DNA of 29,132 nucleotides, taken from positions 1-29,132 of the forward strand of contig CAZASZ010000024.1 of assembly GCA_964487925.1 (NCBI GenBank), read 5' to 3'. Shown piece after piece: positions 7,291 through 15,542 of this stretch; position 1 is the stretch's first letter, and every line of letters begins with the position of its first letter. A program made the position numbers and the translations under genes. The stretch is from RI-283 sp964487925 (GTDB lineage: Bacteria; Pseudomonadota; Gammaproteobacteria; SZUA-140). A model generated the notes under the pieces. It was not told the DNA's origin. It saw nothing but the letters and a program-made list of their open reading frames with translations, and did not search any database.

Positions 7291-8445
7291 TTACCAATTC
7301 TCGGCGGAGAGGATCAAGCCGCTATTATAGACTTGGTTGCGCCCCGAATTTTTTGCGTCGTAGAGCGCCTTGTCCGCCTGTCCAACCAGGCGCTCACCTC
7401 GGATGGACCCCGACACCTGATCATCCGGCTTGAGGGTCGCGACGCCTATGGAAATAGTGACACTGAATGTCGACCCATTTTCCCTGTTGAACGGTGTTGC
7501 CTCGATGGCCGACCTGATACGTTCGGCGACTTCCAGTGCTACCGGGTTATCGGTGGACGCAAGCAAGACGACAAATTCCTCTCCCCCGTATCTGGCCAGG
7601 ACATCGGCGCCACGGAGCTGTCCGCGGATCAGCTCCGCGACTTCCATGAGTACCTGATCACCGATCAAATGGCCATGAGTGTCATTGACTTGTTTGAAGT
7701 GGTCCACATCCAGTAACAGGCACGAAAGCGGATGCCGGTCGCGTAAGGCCGAAGCGGTCTCTTCTTCAAGACGTTGGTCGAAGAAGCGTCTGTTGTTGAC
7801 TGCTGTGAGTGTATCCGTGATCCCAAGTCGCTTGAGACGTTCTACGTTAATTCCGTTCTCGATGCAGATGGCGAGTACGCTGGCCAGGTGCTCAAAAAAG
7901 TCGGTTCGCACCCCGCGCACAAAGCGTTCTCCCTCGTAACTCCCGATATTAAGGCTGCCGATCAGTTTGCCGTGTCTCACCAGCGGCAACAGGGCGACGC
8001 TGGCGGGCATATGCGGGGCGACGTCGACGAAGAGCTGTTGGTGTTGTTTGGCCTTGTAGGGGCCGAGGCTCGTGAATAAGGAGTGGGGGTGTAATGAAAT
8101 CAGTTTGTCTTGCTCGGCCGCGAATTTGATCGCCGGGTGATCGACCAACTGGCGCCCTTCTTCGGCGAGGATCCGCCGGATCTCGTACTCAGGATCAAGT
8201 AGCTGTAGGGAGATGATATCCCACTTAAAGGTCACATAGTTTGGAAACAGGATCTCCCGGAGCAGTGCGGATAGCGAGGTGAATCCAAGTAGGCGCATCT
8301 CCAAGGCCTGAAACTTACGCTGCTTTTCCTCGTTAATCCGGGCCTGCTGAAGAAAGTTATCGATCTGGCCACGCAGGGCGTGATTGGCCTCGTAGAGCTT
8401 GCCAGTTTCGGATTTGCTGCTTGGTGCAAGTGGCATAGAGGTCAT
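7291..8445 (-). CDS. Diguanylate cyclase, DUF484/GAF-like sensor plus GGDEF
   Basis: A 384-aa cytoplasmic enzyme expected to make cyclic di-GMP from two GTP. Residues about 15-45 are predicted helical or coiled; residues about 45-200 form a DUF484/GAF-like sensory domain (LLPLVRHGKLIGSLNIGS). The GGDEF domain follows, starting around ITDTLTAVNNRRFFD. The active-site signature is GGEEF at 287-291, and RGAD at 278-281, five residues earlier, is an intact RxxD product-inhibition site, so the enzyme should be active and feedback regulated. It is the last gene of the minus-strand string and starts four bases after the AstE-like stop codon. The start is uncertain: ATG at 8445 or 8436, neither with a clear ribosome site. 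Confidence 0.92.
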   Translation of the reverse strand: MTSMPLAPSSKSETGKLYEANHALRGQIDNFLQQARINEEKQRKFQALEMRLLGFTSLSALLREILFPNYVTFKWDIISLQLLDPEYEIRRILAEEGRQLVDHPAIKFAAEQDKLISLHPHSLFTSLGPYKAKQHQQLFVDVAPHMPASVALLPLVRHGKLIGSLNIGSYEGERFVRGVRTDFFEHLASVLAICIENGINVERLKRLGITDTLTAVNNRRFFDQRLEEETASALRDRHPLSCLLLDVDHFKQVNDTHGHLIGDQVLMEVAELIRGQLRGADVLARYGGEEFVVLLASTDNPVALEVAERIRSAIEATPFNRENGSTFSVTISIGVATLKPDDQVSGSIRGERLVGQADKALYDAKNSGRNQVYNSGLILSAENW

Positions 8446-8449
8446 GGGA

Positions 8450-9490
8450 TCAATGGCCGTTGGTTTTCTGGGGGAGGGTCATGCGTTCCATAAGATAGCA
8501 GAGGCAATCCTGACGAATGATCTGTGCATCGTGCGTCAGCATCGAGAGCATTATAGGCCTTCGCGTGCGGATTTCTCCATCCTCATAGCAAAAATAGCGT
8601 TCATCGACATCCTCTCCGTGCTCATCGATTGTATTGAGTGTAACTCGTTTGTTGCGGGTGTTTATCCGTGCCAGCGTTGTATTGGAGGGGAGCTCCGAGA
8701 AGTTTAGCCGGTCCAGGTCACGGTCAAACTGAATATCTGTGGCCGTCATTCCGAAGCCGAAGCTGATATCCTCCGGAATTCGAGTTGTCGCGACGTTGTG
8801 AAAGAGGTCGATCTCTCGGAGCGCGGAGACATGGGACTCCATAGATTGGAGATGCAGACAGTCATCGACAAGCTGCTGTGCCATTTGAAGCCCTACGACC
8901 CCTCCTGGCTGCCCGCATTCCAGTGTCAGCGCGGGGCAAAGCTGCGCGAAGGCCGCAGACTGAACTCCCTCGGGGCGAATGAAGTAGACGACGGTACGGC
9001 TGAACAGGCTTGCGAGATATAGGAAGGGGTCATCAAGACGGTTGATGCAGGCGTAACATGGGTTGAGCCCAGTATTGTTGTGGATGTCGATGCTCGCGAA
9101 CACACCGCGTTGTTCCATTTGCCGTAAGATCTCCTGCATCGTGGCATGTTCCGGAGTCCCGGTGCCGGTCCAGACCCGGTTATAGTCCGGTTGATGAGAC
9201 AGCCGTCGCAGTCCATAGCGGGCGCCATCGATATTGCCGATCAGGATGGACAAGTCGCGAGGTAGCTCTTGTTCGAGATATTTAGTCAAGATCCCTTGGA
9301 TACAACTCAGTCCCGTGTGCTCATTGCCATGCAACATGGTGGAGACAAAGACTGCTGGTTGGCGGCGTCCTCGCAGGTGAATCAGTGTTGGACCGCTTAG
9401 GATCTGGTACAGCGCTTCGGGGCGGGCGTCTAATAACCCGTCGGGGACCTGTTCTAGGGTCGTCAATAAGCTGGAGTTCAGAGCGACCAT
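8450..9490 (-). CDS. Succinylglutamate desuccinylase/aspartoacylase-like (AstE/M14) zinc hydrolase
   Basis: A 346-aa zinc-dependent amide hydrolase of the AstE/AspA branch of the M14 carboxypeptidase superfamily. Zinc ligands are visible as HGNEHTG (His54, Glu57) and IDIHNN (His137); Glu191 in ECGQPGG fits the catalytic glutamate. The C-terminal region (about 240-346) is the beta domain of this group. The frame continues upstream to 9589, but that part is antisense-like in composition and overlaps the GCS2 gene deeply; the ATG at 9490 overlaps the GCS2 stop by 13 bases and starts immediately before the conserved sequence. No arginine-catabolism genes are nearby, so the AST pathway is unlikely. 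Pairing with a GCS2 ligase suggests hydrolysis of a gamma-glutamyl or similar amide. Substrate unknown. Confidence 0.8.
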   Translation of the reverse strand: MVALNSSLLTTLEQVPDGLLDARPEALYQILSGPTLIHLRGRRQPAVFVSTMLHGNEHTGLSCIQGILTKYLEQELPRDLSILIGNIDGARYGLRRLSHQPDYNRVWTGTGTPEHATMQEILRQMEQRGVFASIDIHNNTGLNPCYACINRLDDPFLYLASLFSRTVVYFIRPEGVQSAAFAQLCPALTLECGQPGGVVGLQMAQQLVDDCLHLQSMESHVSALREIDLFHNVATTRIPEDISFGFGMTATDIQFDRDLDRLNFSELPSNTTLARINTRNKRVTLNTIDEHGEDVDERYFCYEDGEIRTRRPIMLSMLTHDAQIIRQDCLCYLMERMTLPQKTNGH

Positions 9491-10905
9491 TGATGAACGG
9501 GTATCCCGCTTTGCTGGTTGGCCAGGTAGGCACGGGTGAGTTCGATCATGTCGCATTGGTGGCGGGCGCGGTAGGCGCGTTGCCACCAACTGCCGTTGCG
9601 GCCGCTGGAAACGCGCTCTTGAATGATCGCCATGGCTGGATCAATGTCCTCCTCAGCGAGTTCCAGTCGGCGTAAGGTCGCCTCAGCGGCAGGGATCAAG
9701 GTTTCCAGTAGGAGTTGTTTGATCGGAATGACTTCGCCATCCAGCCATTTGATGCGCGCGTCGAGTCCTTGTCGCGCAGCGGCGTAAAAATTGGTGCGTG
9801 CATCCGTGAAGTCCAGTCTGTTTTCTGCTGGTACGGCGGCATTCCCGAGTTCATGAAGCAGTCCGCAAAAAAATGCTGCGTTGGCGATACAGTCTTGAAC
9901 TGTAGGGCCCGACGGGACGACCCGGTGTTCGATGCGTAGGTGCGGTTTGCCCGCGGCGTTAAAACCAATAAGTGGCCTATTCCAGCGCCAGATGGTTCCG
10001 TTGTGCAGGCGCAGGTGAGGTAGCCGCTCCGATTCCTCATCAAGCGTGGCGGGTAGCAGTATGGGGTAGTCCCGCTGATTTTCCACAAAACACTCAAGTA
10101 GCGATTCTCGGATGTAACCGGTGCCGAACGTGACGCGTTGCGATGGGTGTCCATCCTCGGCCGTTTGCAGGCCAATAGCCTGTTCGAATAGAGGGATTCG
10201 GGTCTCTTCCCAGAGTTCCTTGCCAAACAGGAACGGCGAATTGGCGCAGGCCGCGACCATAGGCGCGGATAGGATCTGAGCTGCGTTGTAGAAGCGAACG
10301 GACTGTTCCTGGGTGACTTGGACGTGGATCTGGAACGAGGTCGCCGCTGCTTCCAGCATGACATCGAAATGGGCTGTGCGCAGGTGCTCACGCCTTTGAA
10401 TATTAATGGTCAAGGGGTTTCCTTGACGTAGTCGCAGTACTTGCTCGTTGAGGGCGCGAAAGCGGGCGAGCTGTGACATATGCTCAAGCGTTAGGTCTTC
10501 AGCGAGAATTGTTGGAAGATGGCCAATCATGGCCATTTGGGCGTTTAGCCCATGCGCGGTAGCGACACAGTCCGTCCAGGTTGCCTCGAGCTCGTCATTT
10601 AGTAGAGAGAAGGCCCTTCCCGTCAGTGGCTGAGGGGTACCGTTGATCTCGACATTGAAGCGGGAAAGTTCGGGGACTACGAGGTCATTGGCAAGTCGTT
10701 CGAGAAAGGCCTCATTGATCGGCGCGGGACGGTGGTCCCGGTCCACGAGCCAAGCCTCAAGCTCGAAGCCGATCTGGGAGGGGGCGTTGTCGAATCGGTG
10801 TTCACGGAACCACGTATCGAGGAGTTGGGTCTCATCGTCCAGGCGACTGCCGAAGGCCTTGAAGTCTTGACGGGAAAACCGGCTGTTGGACACCTCTTTA
10901 CCCAT
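9478..10905 (-). CDS. GCS2-type glutamate-cysteine ligase-like carboxylate-amine ligase
   Basis: A 475-aa ATP-dependent ligase of the GCS2 family, which joins a carboxylate (typically glutamate gamma-carboxyl) to an amine. Seen in the sequence: GFELEAWL (Glu48, Glu50) and FNVEING (Glu86) early, which supply metal and ATP binding glutamates of the glutamine-synthetase-like fold; then NPLTINIQRREHLRT, a FQIHVQV strand, SPFLFGKELW, and HLRIEHRVVPSGP near residue 330. It is longer than the compact YbdK-like members. It lies 18 bases after the murU-like stop codon and overlaps the AstE-like gene. The real substrate may not be cysteine; this group was described as amidoligases of diverse peptides. 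Housekeeping glutathione synthesis (GshA) is an alternative that the sequence alone cannot exclude. Confidence 0.82.
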   Translation of the reverse strand: MGKEVSNSRFSRQDFKAFGSRLDDETQLLDTWFREHRFDNAPSQIGFELEAWLVDRDHRPAPINEAFLERLANDLVVPELSRFNVEINGTPQPLTGRAFSLLNDELEATWTDCVATAHGLNAQMAMIGHLPTILAEDLTLEHMSQLARFRALNEQVLRLRQGNPLTINIQRREHLRTAHFDVMLEAAATSFQIHVQVTQEQSVRFYNAAQILSAPMVAACANSPFLFGKELWEETRIPLFEQAIGLQTAEDGHPSQRVTFGTGYIRESLLECFVENQRDYPILLPATLDEESERLPHLRLHNGTIWRWNRPLIGFNAAGKPHLRIEHRVVPSGPTVQDCIANAAFFCGLLHELGNAAVPAENRLDFTDARTNFYAAARQGLDARIKWLDGEVIPIKQLLLETLIPAAEATLRRLELAEEDIDPAMAIIQERVSSGRNGSWWQRAYRARHQCDMIELTRAYLANQQSGIPVHQWSL

Positions 10906-10923
10906 GCAAGCTACGCTACAGGG

Positions 10924-11607
10924 CTATCGAGATTGGGTCAAGGAACCGCTCGCCAATTCTCGGTCGAGTGCCGTGAGCCGTTCAGGTGTACCGATATCTC
11001 GCCATTCTCCAGGATAGTATTCACCCTCTAGCATATGGGACTGCGCGGCCTCTCTTAGTAGTGGGCCCAGCGGTAATGGGCCAGGGGGACAATCGCGAAA
11101 CAGCTCGGGGTGGTAGATCCCGATTCCGCTATAGGTCAGGCGGGGGGTATCGCCCAGCGAGACCATTTCTCCATCAAGAGTGAAATCGCCGGCGAGGTGA
11201 TGTTCGGGGTTGTCGACGAGGATGATGCGCGCCAACCGATTTTCGCCTAGCTCCAGATGTGCAAATGGGTAATCAGTCCAGACGTCGCCGTTAACAACGA
11301 TAAATGGATCGGGTTCCAGGTAGGGTAGGGCGCGCTTGATACCGCCCGCGGTCTCCAAGGGATGATCGCCTTCATCCGAATAGGTGATCCGGACGTCGTA
11401 TTGTTCTCCGTCGCCCAACGTGCGTGTGATTTTCTGACCTAGATGGCCGAGGTTGATGACGATATCTCTGATGCCCGCCAGTCGGAGGGCTACTAGGTGA
11501 TGGAGGATCAGCGGCTGGTCTCCTGCTTTGAGTAGGGCCTTGGGCGTCGTGTCGGTTAGCGGGCGCATCCGCTCACCCCTGCCCGCTGCCAGAATCATCG
11601 CCTTCAT
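10924..11607 (-). CDS. murU: N-acetylmuramate-1-phosphate uridylyltransferase-like nucleotidyltransferase
   Basis: A 227-aa single-domain nucleotidyltransferase. The N-terminus MKAMILAAGRGERMRPLT is the classical NTP-binding loop with the signature Lys in TPKALL; FIVVNGDVW supplies the metal-binding Asp and LETAGGIKRALP the sugar-binding segment. Length and sequence fit MurU, which makes UDP-MurNAc from MurNAc-1-phosphate and UTP in the peptidoglycan-recycling route of pseudomonads and relatives. The sugar kinase AmgK, usually next to MurU, is not here, so the specificity is inferred. The gene lies 23 bases downstream of gpsA and 18 bases upstream of the GCS2 ligase. Confidence 0.8.
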   Translation of the reverse strand: MKAMILAAGRGERMRPLTDTTPKALLKAGDQPLILHHLVALRLAGIRDIVINLGHLGQKITRTLGDGEQYDVRITYSDEGDHPLETAGGIKRALPYLEPDPFIVVNGDVWTDYPFAHLELGENRLARIILVDNPEHHLAGDFTLDGEMVSLGDTPRLTYSGIGIYHPELFRDCPPGPLPLGPLLREAAQSHMLEGEYYPGEWRDIGTPERLTALDRELASGSLTQSR

Positions 11608-11630
11608 CGCATCAGACCCATGGTGCGATG

Positions 11631-12650
11631 TCAGTTGTCCTCACCGCGGCGATCGCGGTTGAGTAAATCCCGCACCGCTTCCTGAGGGGGCTTGCCGTTG
11701 AGCAGTATTTCGTGGACTTCGGTGGCGATAGGCATCTCCACGCCAAGGCGTTCGGCGAGTGGAAGAACGAGACGCGCCGCCTCGACACCTTCGACGACCT
11801 GATGGATCTCGTGCATGGCTGCACTGGCGGCCTCACCGCGCGCCAGACGTATACCGAAGCGCCGGTTACGCGATTGGTCATCGGTACAGGTCAGAACAAG
11901 GTCTCCCAGTCCCGTCAATCCCATGAAGGTTTCCGGGTTGCCGCCGGCAGCCACACCGAGACGCATGATCTCATTCAGTCCGCGAGTAATCAGAGCTGCG
12001 CGGGTGTTGGCGCCAAAGCCCAGGCCATCGGCGATACCGGCGGCGATCGCGTAGATATTTTTGGTAGCTCCACCCAAGGCGACGCCCACGATATCGCGGG
12101 CCGTGTAGACCCTAAAAAAGGCGTTGTGGAGTCGTAGCGAGAGATCTTCACCGAACTGGGCGTCGTGGGTCGCGATCGTGACCGCCGCAGGTAGACCAAT
12201 GGCGACCTCGCGAGCAAAGGTGGGTCCGGAGATGATGGCGTACGGAGGTATATCGTCAGGGTAGACCTCTTCGACGACATGATGCAGAAGGTTTCCGGAA
12301 GCGGAGTCCAGGCCTTTGCTGGCCCAGGCGAGACGTATTTCGCGATCTCGGGTGAGCACCCTTAGTCGCTCGATAATTTCCCTAAAGGCAGTGCTTGGCA
12401 CAACGATTAGTATATCGCTGACGTCCGCGATCGCAGTCTCAAGATCCGCAGTGGCTAGCAATCCGCTGGGGAAAGGGATCCCCTCTAGGTAGTCCTCGTT
12501 GGTGCCCGCATCCGACAGGCGCTCCATGTGGGCTGGGTTGTGGCCCCAGAGGCGTGTCTCTACTCCGTTCTTAGCCAATAGGATGGCCAAGGCTGTGCCC
12601 CAGGAGCCGGCGCCGAGCACGGCAATGGGCGCGTGAGATGCGGTCGTCAT
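11631..12650 (-). CDS. gpsA: Glycerol-3-phosphate dehydrogenase [NAD(P)+]
   Basis: A 339-aa cytoplasmic enzyme that reduces dihydroxyacetone phosphate to sn-glycerol-3-phosphate, the backbone for phospholipids. The NAD(P)-binding motif VLGAGSWGTALA is at residues 11-22. GATKNIYAIAAG contains the catalytic lysine, and the C-terminal helical domain shows GLTGLGDLVLTC and SRNRRFG. The length is normal for the family. It follows secB by 39 bases, the same secB-gpsA order as in E. coli. Confidence 0.97.
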   Translation of the reverse strand: MTTASHAPIAVLGAGSWGTALAILLAKNGVETRLWGHNPAHMERLSDAGTNEDYLEGIPFPSGLLATADLETAIADVSDILIVVPSTAFREIIERLRVLTRDREIRLAWASKGLDSASGNLLHHVVEEVYPDDIPPYAIISGPTFAREVAIGLPAAVTIATHDAQFGEDLSLRLHNAFFRVYTARDIVGVALGGATKNIYAIAAGIADGLGFGANTRAALITRGLNEIMRLGVAAGGNPETFMGLTGLGDLVLTCTDDQSRNRRFGIRLARGEAASAAMHEIHQVVEGVEAARLVLPLAERLGVEMPIATEVHEILLNGKPPQEAVRDLLNRDRRGEDN

Positions 12651-12689
12651 TGGGCTAGGCCTTCTGTCCTTTGACGACGCTCGATCACA

Positions 12690-13175
12690 TCAGGCGTCGG
12701 CGACCTGGTTCGGATTCGCGGCCCTTTCCTGCATATTGTTGTAGATGGCCTCGAAATTGACCGGGGCGAGCAACAGGGATGGAAATCCGCCTTTCGAAAC
12801 CATATCGCTGATTGTCTGTCTAGCGTAGGGAAAGAGGATCTTCGGGCAATAGGTGCCGAGCATCCAACCCAGGTGGCCGTCCTCGATATTCGCGATGTTG
12901 AATATTCCGGCCTGATTGACCTCGATCAAATATGCTGTCTTGTCACTATCCTTTACCTTGGCCGTGACGGTTAGGGAAAGAGTGACTTCATATAGCCCAT
13001 CGTTGAGCTGCATGGCTTTGTTGGCCAGTTCCATACCAATCTCAAGCTCTTCCTGAGTAGTGAAGATCTGTGGGCTGTTGGGCGTTTCGAAGGAGACGTC
13101 CTTTATATAGATGCTGGCAATCGAAAAGCTGAGATTGGTCCCTGCTTGTGCGGTGTTCGTCGCCTCGTCATTCAT
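12690..13175 (-). CDS. secB: Protein-export chaperone SecB
   Basis: A 161-aa cytoplasmic export chaperone that holds unfolded precursors and hands them to SecA. The family core is clear: FSIASIYIKDVSFETPNSP near the N-terminus, EVTLSLTVTAK in the middle and the C-terminal LGTYCPKILFPYARQTISDMVSKGGFP, ending in FEAIYNNMQ. The acidic face that docks SecA is present. The preceding gene in E. coli (grxC, between yibN and secB) is missing: the 99 bases between the rhodanese stop and the secB start hold no frame of that size. Confidence 0.97.
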   Translation of the reverse strand: MNDEATNTAQAGTNLSFSIASIYIKDVSFETPNSPQIFTTQEELEIGMELANKAMQLNDGLYEVTLSLTVTAKVKDSDKTAYLIEVNQAGIFNIANIEDGHLGWMLGTYCPKILFPYARQTISDMVSKGGFPSLLLAPVNFEAIYNNMQERAANPNQVADA

Positions 13176-13274
13176 GATGATATCTTCCAGGTAGCGGTGA
13201 GTGATCGTGTATCAGTGAAGGTCGGCGCCGATTCTACTGCGCCCAGGGGGCGTGGGTCAAAGGCCATGCGCTCG

Positions 13275-13712
13275 TCAGTCGGTTAAGGGAAGTGATACCG
13301 GAAGCCCGGCCGATTGCCAGGCCGTCAGTCCGCCCCGCAGTTTGTAGACCTGACTGAAGCCTCGTTTGCTGAGATAGGATGCTGCACGCGCCGATTCAAT
13401 CCCGCGTGCGCAGTAGATGATTAAAGGTTGGGTCTGGATGCCCATCAGTGCCTCTTCAGCCTCAAGCAAACGATCGGCCGGGTGGTTTCTGGCGTCATTG
13501 ATATGCCCAGTCATAAATTGACTAGGGTCTCGTGTGTCGATCGGAATAGCATCCTCGCGGTTGATTATGGCAACGGCCTCGGCCGGATCGATCTCACGGT
13601 AGCCTAGTAATGTCTCGCGTTTACGGTTCATCCACCAGAGCAGTGCGAAAATCAGCGCGATACTTGCTGTGAGCCCCCAATGGTTGAATAGGAATGCCAT
13701 GAGCGTGTTCAT
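13275..13712 (-). CDS. Membrane-anchored rhodanese-like protein (YibN type)
   Basis: A 145-aa protein with one N-terminal membrane helix (about residues 11-28, WGLTASIALIFALLWWM) followed by a positive cluster (NRKRE), placing the rhodanese domain in the cytoplasm. The domain runs from about residue 38 to 140 and has the active-site loop CARGIES with Cys101 plus the CDC25-like DTRDPSQF and final GLTAWQSAGLPV. The family transfers sulfur or binds anions; the substrate is unknown. Its position upstream of secB-gpsA matches yibN in E. coli. It is probably the first gene of the seven-gene minus-strand string and is divergent from rpoH. Confidence 0.88.
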   Translation of the reverse strand: MNTLMAFLFNHWGLTASIALIFALLWWMNRKRETLLGYREIDPAEAVAIINREDAIPIDTRDPSQFMTGHINDARNHPADRLLEAEEALMGIQTQPLIIYCARGIESARAASYLSKRGFSQVYKLRGGLTAWQSAGLPVSLPLTD

Positions 13713-13791
13713 GTCGCGTGTTGTCGGCTCGTTTAATCTCGTTTGGCGTTGAAAATAAGGGGTTTGAGCGCAAAAAACGACTGTTTGAGGG

Positions 13792-13821
13792 TTGAAAGTC
13801 CCTGTTTTTGCGGCCTATACT
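13792..13821 (+). promoter_or_regulatory. Promoter upstream of rpoH
   Basis: TTGAAA at 13792-13797 and TATACT at 13816-13821 are separated by 18 bases; each matches the sigma-70 consensus at five of six positions. Predicted transcription starts near 13828, giving a leader of about 137 nt. TTGAAA is also the core of the sigma-32 -35 element, but the expected CCCCAT-like -10 is poor (CGGCCTAT), so autoregulation is only a possibility. Confidence 0.5.
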
Positions 13822-13829
13822 TGCTGATA

Positions 13830-13863
13830 GAGAAAAAATACAGTCTTCCGGCGAATTTTTCTC
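13830..13863 (+). other. AT-rich dyad in the rpoH leader
   Basis: GAGAAAAA (13830-13837) is complementary to TTTTTCTC (13856-13863), with an 18-base loop. In the RNA it would form a weak A-U stem at the very start of the rpoH leader, about 100 nt before the start codon. It may be a stability or temperature-responsive element, or chance in an AT-rich promoter. The remaining leader down to 13964 shows no recognised motif. Confidence 0.25.
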
Positions 13864-13964
13864 CGGGGAGGCTGTCTCATTTAGTGTCGACTTAATTGTC
13901 GGCATGGCTGAGTGTACAGGATAACGAGTGTATCCGCTTATGGATACAGGAGAAGACCCAAACG

Positions 13965-14828
13965 ATGGTTAAGGCGATGACAGCATGCCGCGATATGATG
14001 GTCCCGTCCGCGGTCGGGAGTATCGATGCCTATGTGCAAGGCGTCTGTTCGATCCCCGTGCTCAGCGCGGAAGAGGAACGTGAACTAGCAGTGAGTTTTC
14101 GGCATGACTCCGATCTCGAGGCGGCACGCCGGCTCGTGATGTCAAATCTGCGTTTCGTCGTGCATATCGCGCGGGGTTACAGCGGCTATGGACTATCCCA
14201 GTCCGACCTGATTCAGGAAGGCAATATCGGCCTCATGAAGGCCGTCAAGCGTTTCGATCCGGTCATGAACGTACGCCTTGTTTCCTATGCAGTGCATTGG
14301 ATTCGGGCCGAGATCCATGAGTTCATCCTGCGTAATTGGCGGATCGTCAAGGTGGCCACGACTAAGGCTCAGCGTAAGTTGTTCTTTAACCTGCGCAGTG
14401 CCAAGAAGCGTCTATCCTGGATGGGGCGCGACGAGGTAGATGCCGTGGCCAAGGATCTTGGCGTGCGCCCGGAAGACGTCATGGAGATGGAGGCACGACT
14501 GGGTAATCGTGATACCCCTTTTGATGGGTATGGCGATCAGGATGATGACACTTCACATTTTGCACCGGCCGGTTATATCCAGGATATGCGTCACGACCCC
14601 ACAACCGTGCTAGAGCGCGACGAGTGGGCAGATCATAACCAGCGTCGCCTTAAGCACGCCTTGGAGACGCTGGACGTACGTAGCCGGGAGATTCTCAATC
14701 AGCGTTGGTTGAGTGAGGACAAGAGGACCCTGCATGACTTGGCCGACGAACATGGCGTCTCTGCCGAGCGTATCCGTCAGATTGAAAAAAATGCGATCAA
14801 GAAGCTACGCGCAGCGATGGCAGTCTGA
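13965..14828 (+). CDS. rpoH: RNA polymerase heat-shock sigma factor RpoH (sigma-32)
   Basis: A 287-aa sigma factor that directs RNA polymerase to heat-shock promoters. Region 2 reads SNLRFVVHIARGYSGYGL, DLIQEGNIGLMKAVKRFDP and SYAVHWIRAEIHEFILRNWRIVK. The RpoH box QRKLFFNLR at 136-144 separates it from RpoD and RpoS. Region 4 ends in HGVSAERIRQIEKNAIKKLR, the -35 recognition helix. I prefer ATG 13965, which has AGGAGA upstream (13948-13953); ATG 13977 aligns best with the E. coli N-terminus and is a fair alternative. Starts further upstream to 13896 add unsupported residues. The gene stands alone; ftsX is not next to it as in E. coli. It converges with bioD 18 bases later. Confidence 0.95.
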   Translation: MVKAMTACRDMMVPSAVGSIDAYVQGVCSIPVLSAEEERELAVSFRHDSDLEAARRLVMSNLRFVVHIARGYSGYGLSQSDLIQEGNIGLMKAVKRFDPVMNVRLVSYAVHWIRAEIHEFILRNWRIVKVATTKAQRKLFFNLRSAKKRLSWMGRDEVDAVAKDLGVRPEDVMEMEARLGNRDTPFDGYGDQDDDTSHFAPAGYIQDMRHDPTTVLERDEWADHNQRRLKHALETLDVRSREILNQRWLSEDKRTLHDLADEHGVSAERIRQIEKNAIKKLRAAMAV

Positions 14829-14846
14829 AACTACGGTTTTTTCGCT

Positions 14847-15542
14847 TCATCCGGGGCTGCTTAGATAGGTCGTTAATCCCATTCTCAGGTCCTGTTCCAG
14901 GCGGCCATTGCCACCGTCTAGGGCGTACCCCTCTATCGCCAGCAGCGGTATGTCGAGCATACGCCTTAGCGTCTCGATATTCTCCTCCGTATACCGAGCA
15001 TCCCCATCACAGCAGTTAGCGACCCATCCCATGACCGGCAGGTTCCTCGTGCGCAGATAATCGGCGCTGAGCAGTGCATGGTTGAGGCAGCCCAGGCGGA
15101 TGCCCACCACGAGCAGGATTGGCAGTTCCAGTGCCGCCATGAGGTCGACCTGGGTCTGTCGGCCATGCAGTGGTACCAATAGGCCACCGGCGCCTTCGAC
15201 GACGATGAGGTCTGTACGCCCACGCAGCTCGCGGGCGTGTTGAGATAGATGTTCAATGTCGATCTCAATCCCCATTTGGCGTGCGGCTAGATGCGGCGCG
15301 ATGGCCTTGATCAGCGGATAGGGGTTTGTCTCATCGTAGTCAATGTCGATCGAGGATGCGCGCATCAACTTGAGCGCGTCGGTATGGCGCCATCCGTCAG
15401 GGGTGTGTTCGCAACCGCAGGCGACCGGTTTCATGCCGGCACAGCGATATCCCATAGAGGCCAGGATTCCAAGTAGCGCCACGCTGATCCTCGTCTTGCC
15501 GACGCCAGTATCGGTTCCCGTAACGAACAACCCATCGATCAT
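14847..15542 (-). CDS. bioD: ATP-dependent dethiobiotin synthetase
   Basis: A 231-aa cytoplasmic enzyme that closes the ureido ring of 7,8-diaminopelargonate with CO2 and ATP to give dethiobiotin. The P-loop GTDTGVGKT is at residues 9-17 with Lys16, followed by MKPVACGCE and the VVEGAGGLLVPL segment. Last gene of the biotin operon: its ATG overlaps the bioC stop by one base (TAATG). No terminator hairpin is visible between it and the converging rpoH gene. Confidence 0.95.
   Translation of the reverse strand: MIDGLFVTGTDTGVGKTRISVALLGILASMGYRCAGMKPVACGCEHTPDGWRHTDALKLMRASSIDIDYDETNPYPLIKAIAPHLAARQMGIEIDIEHLSQHARELRGRTDLIVVEGAGGLLVPLHGRQTQVDLMAALELPILLVVGIRLGCLNHALLSADYLRTRNLPVMGWVANCCDGDARYTEENIETLRRMLDIPLLAIEGYALDGGNGRLEQDLRMGLTTYLSSPG

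Noticed and set aside
9491..9589. N-terminal extension of the AstE-like protein
   Set aside because: The extra residues lie within the GCS2 coding sequence, are Pro/Arg-rich and match no part of the family.
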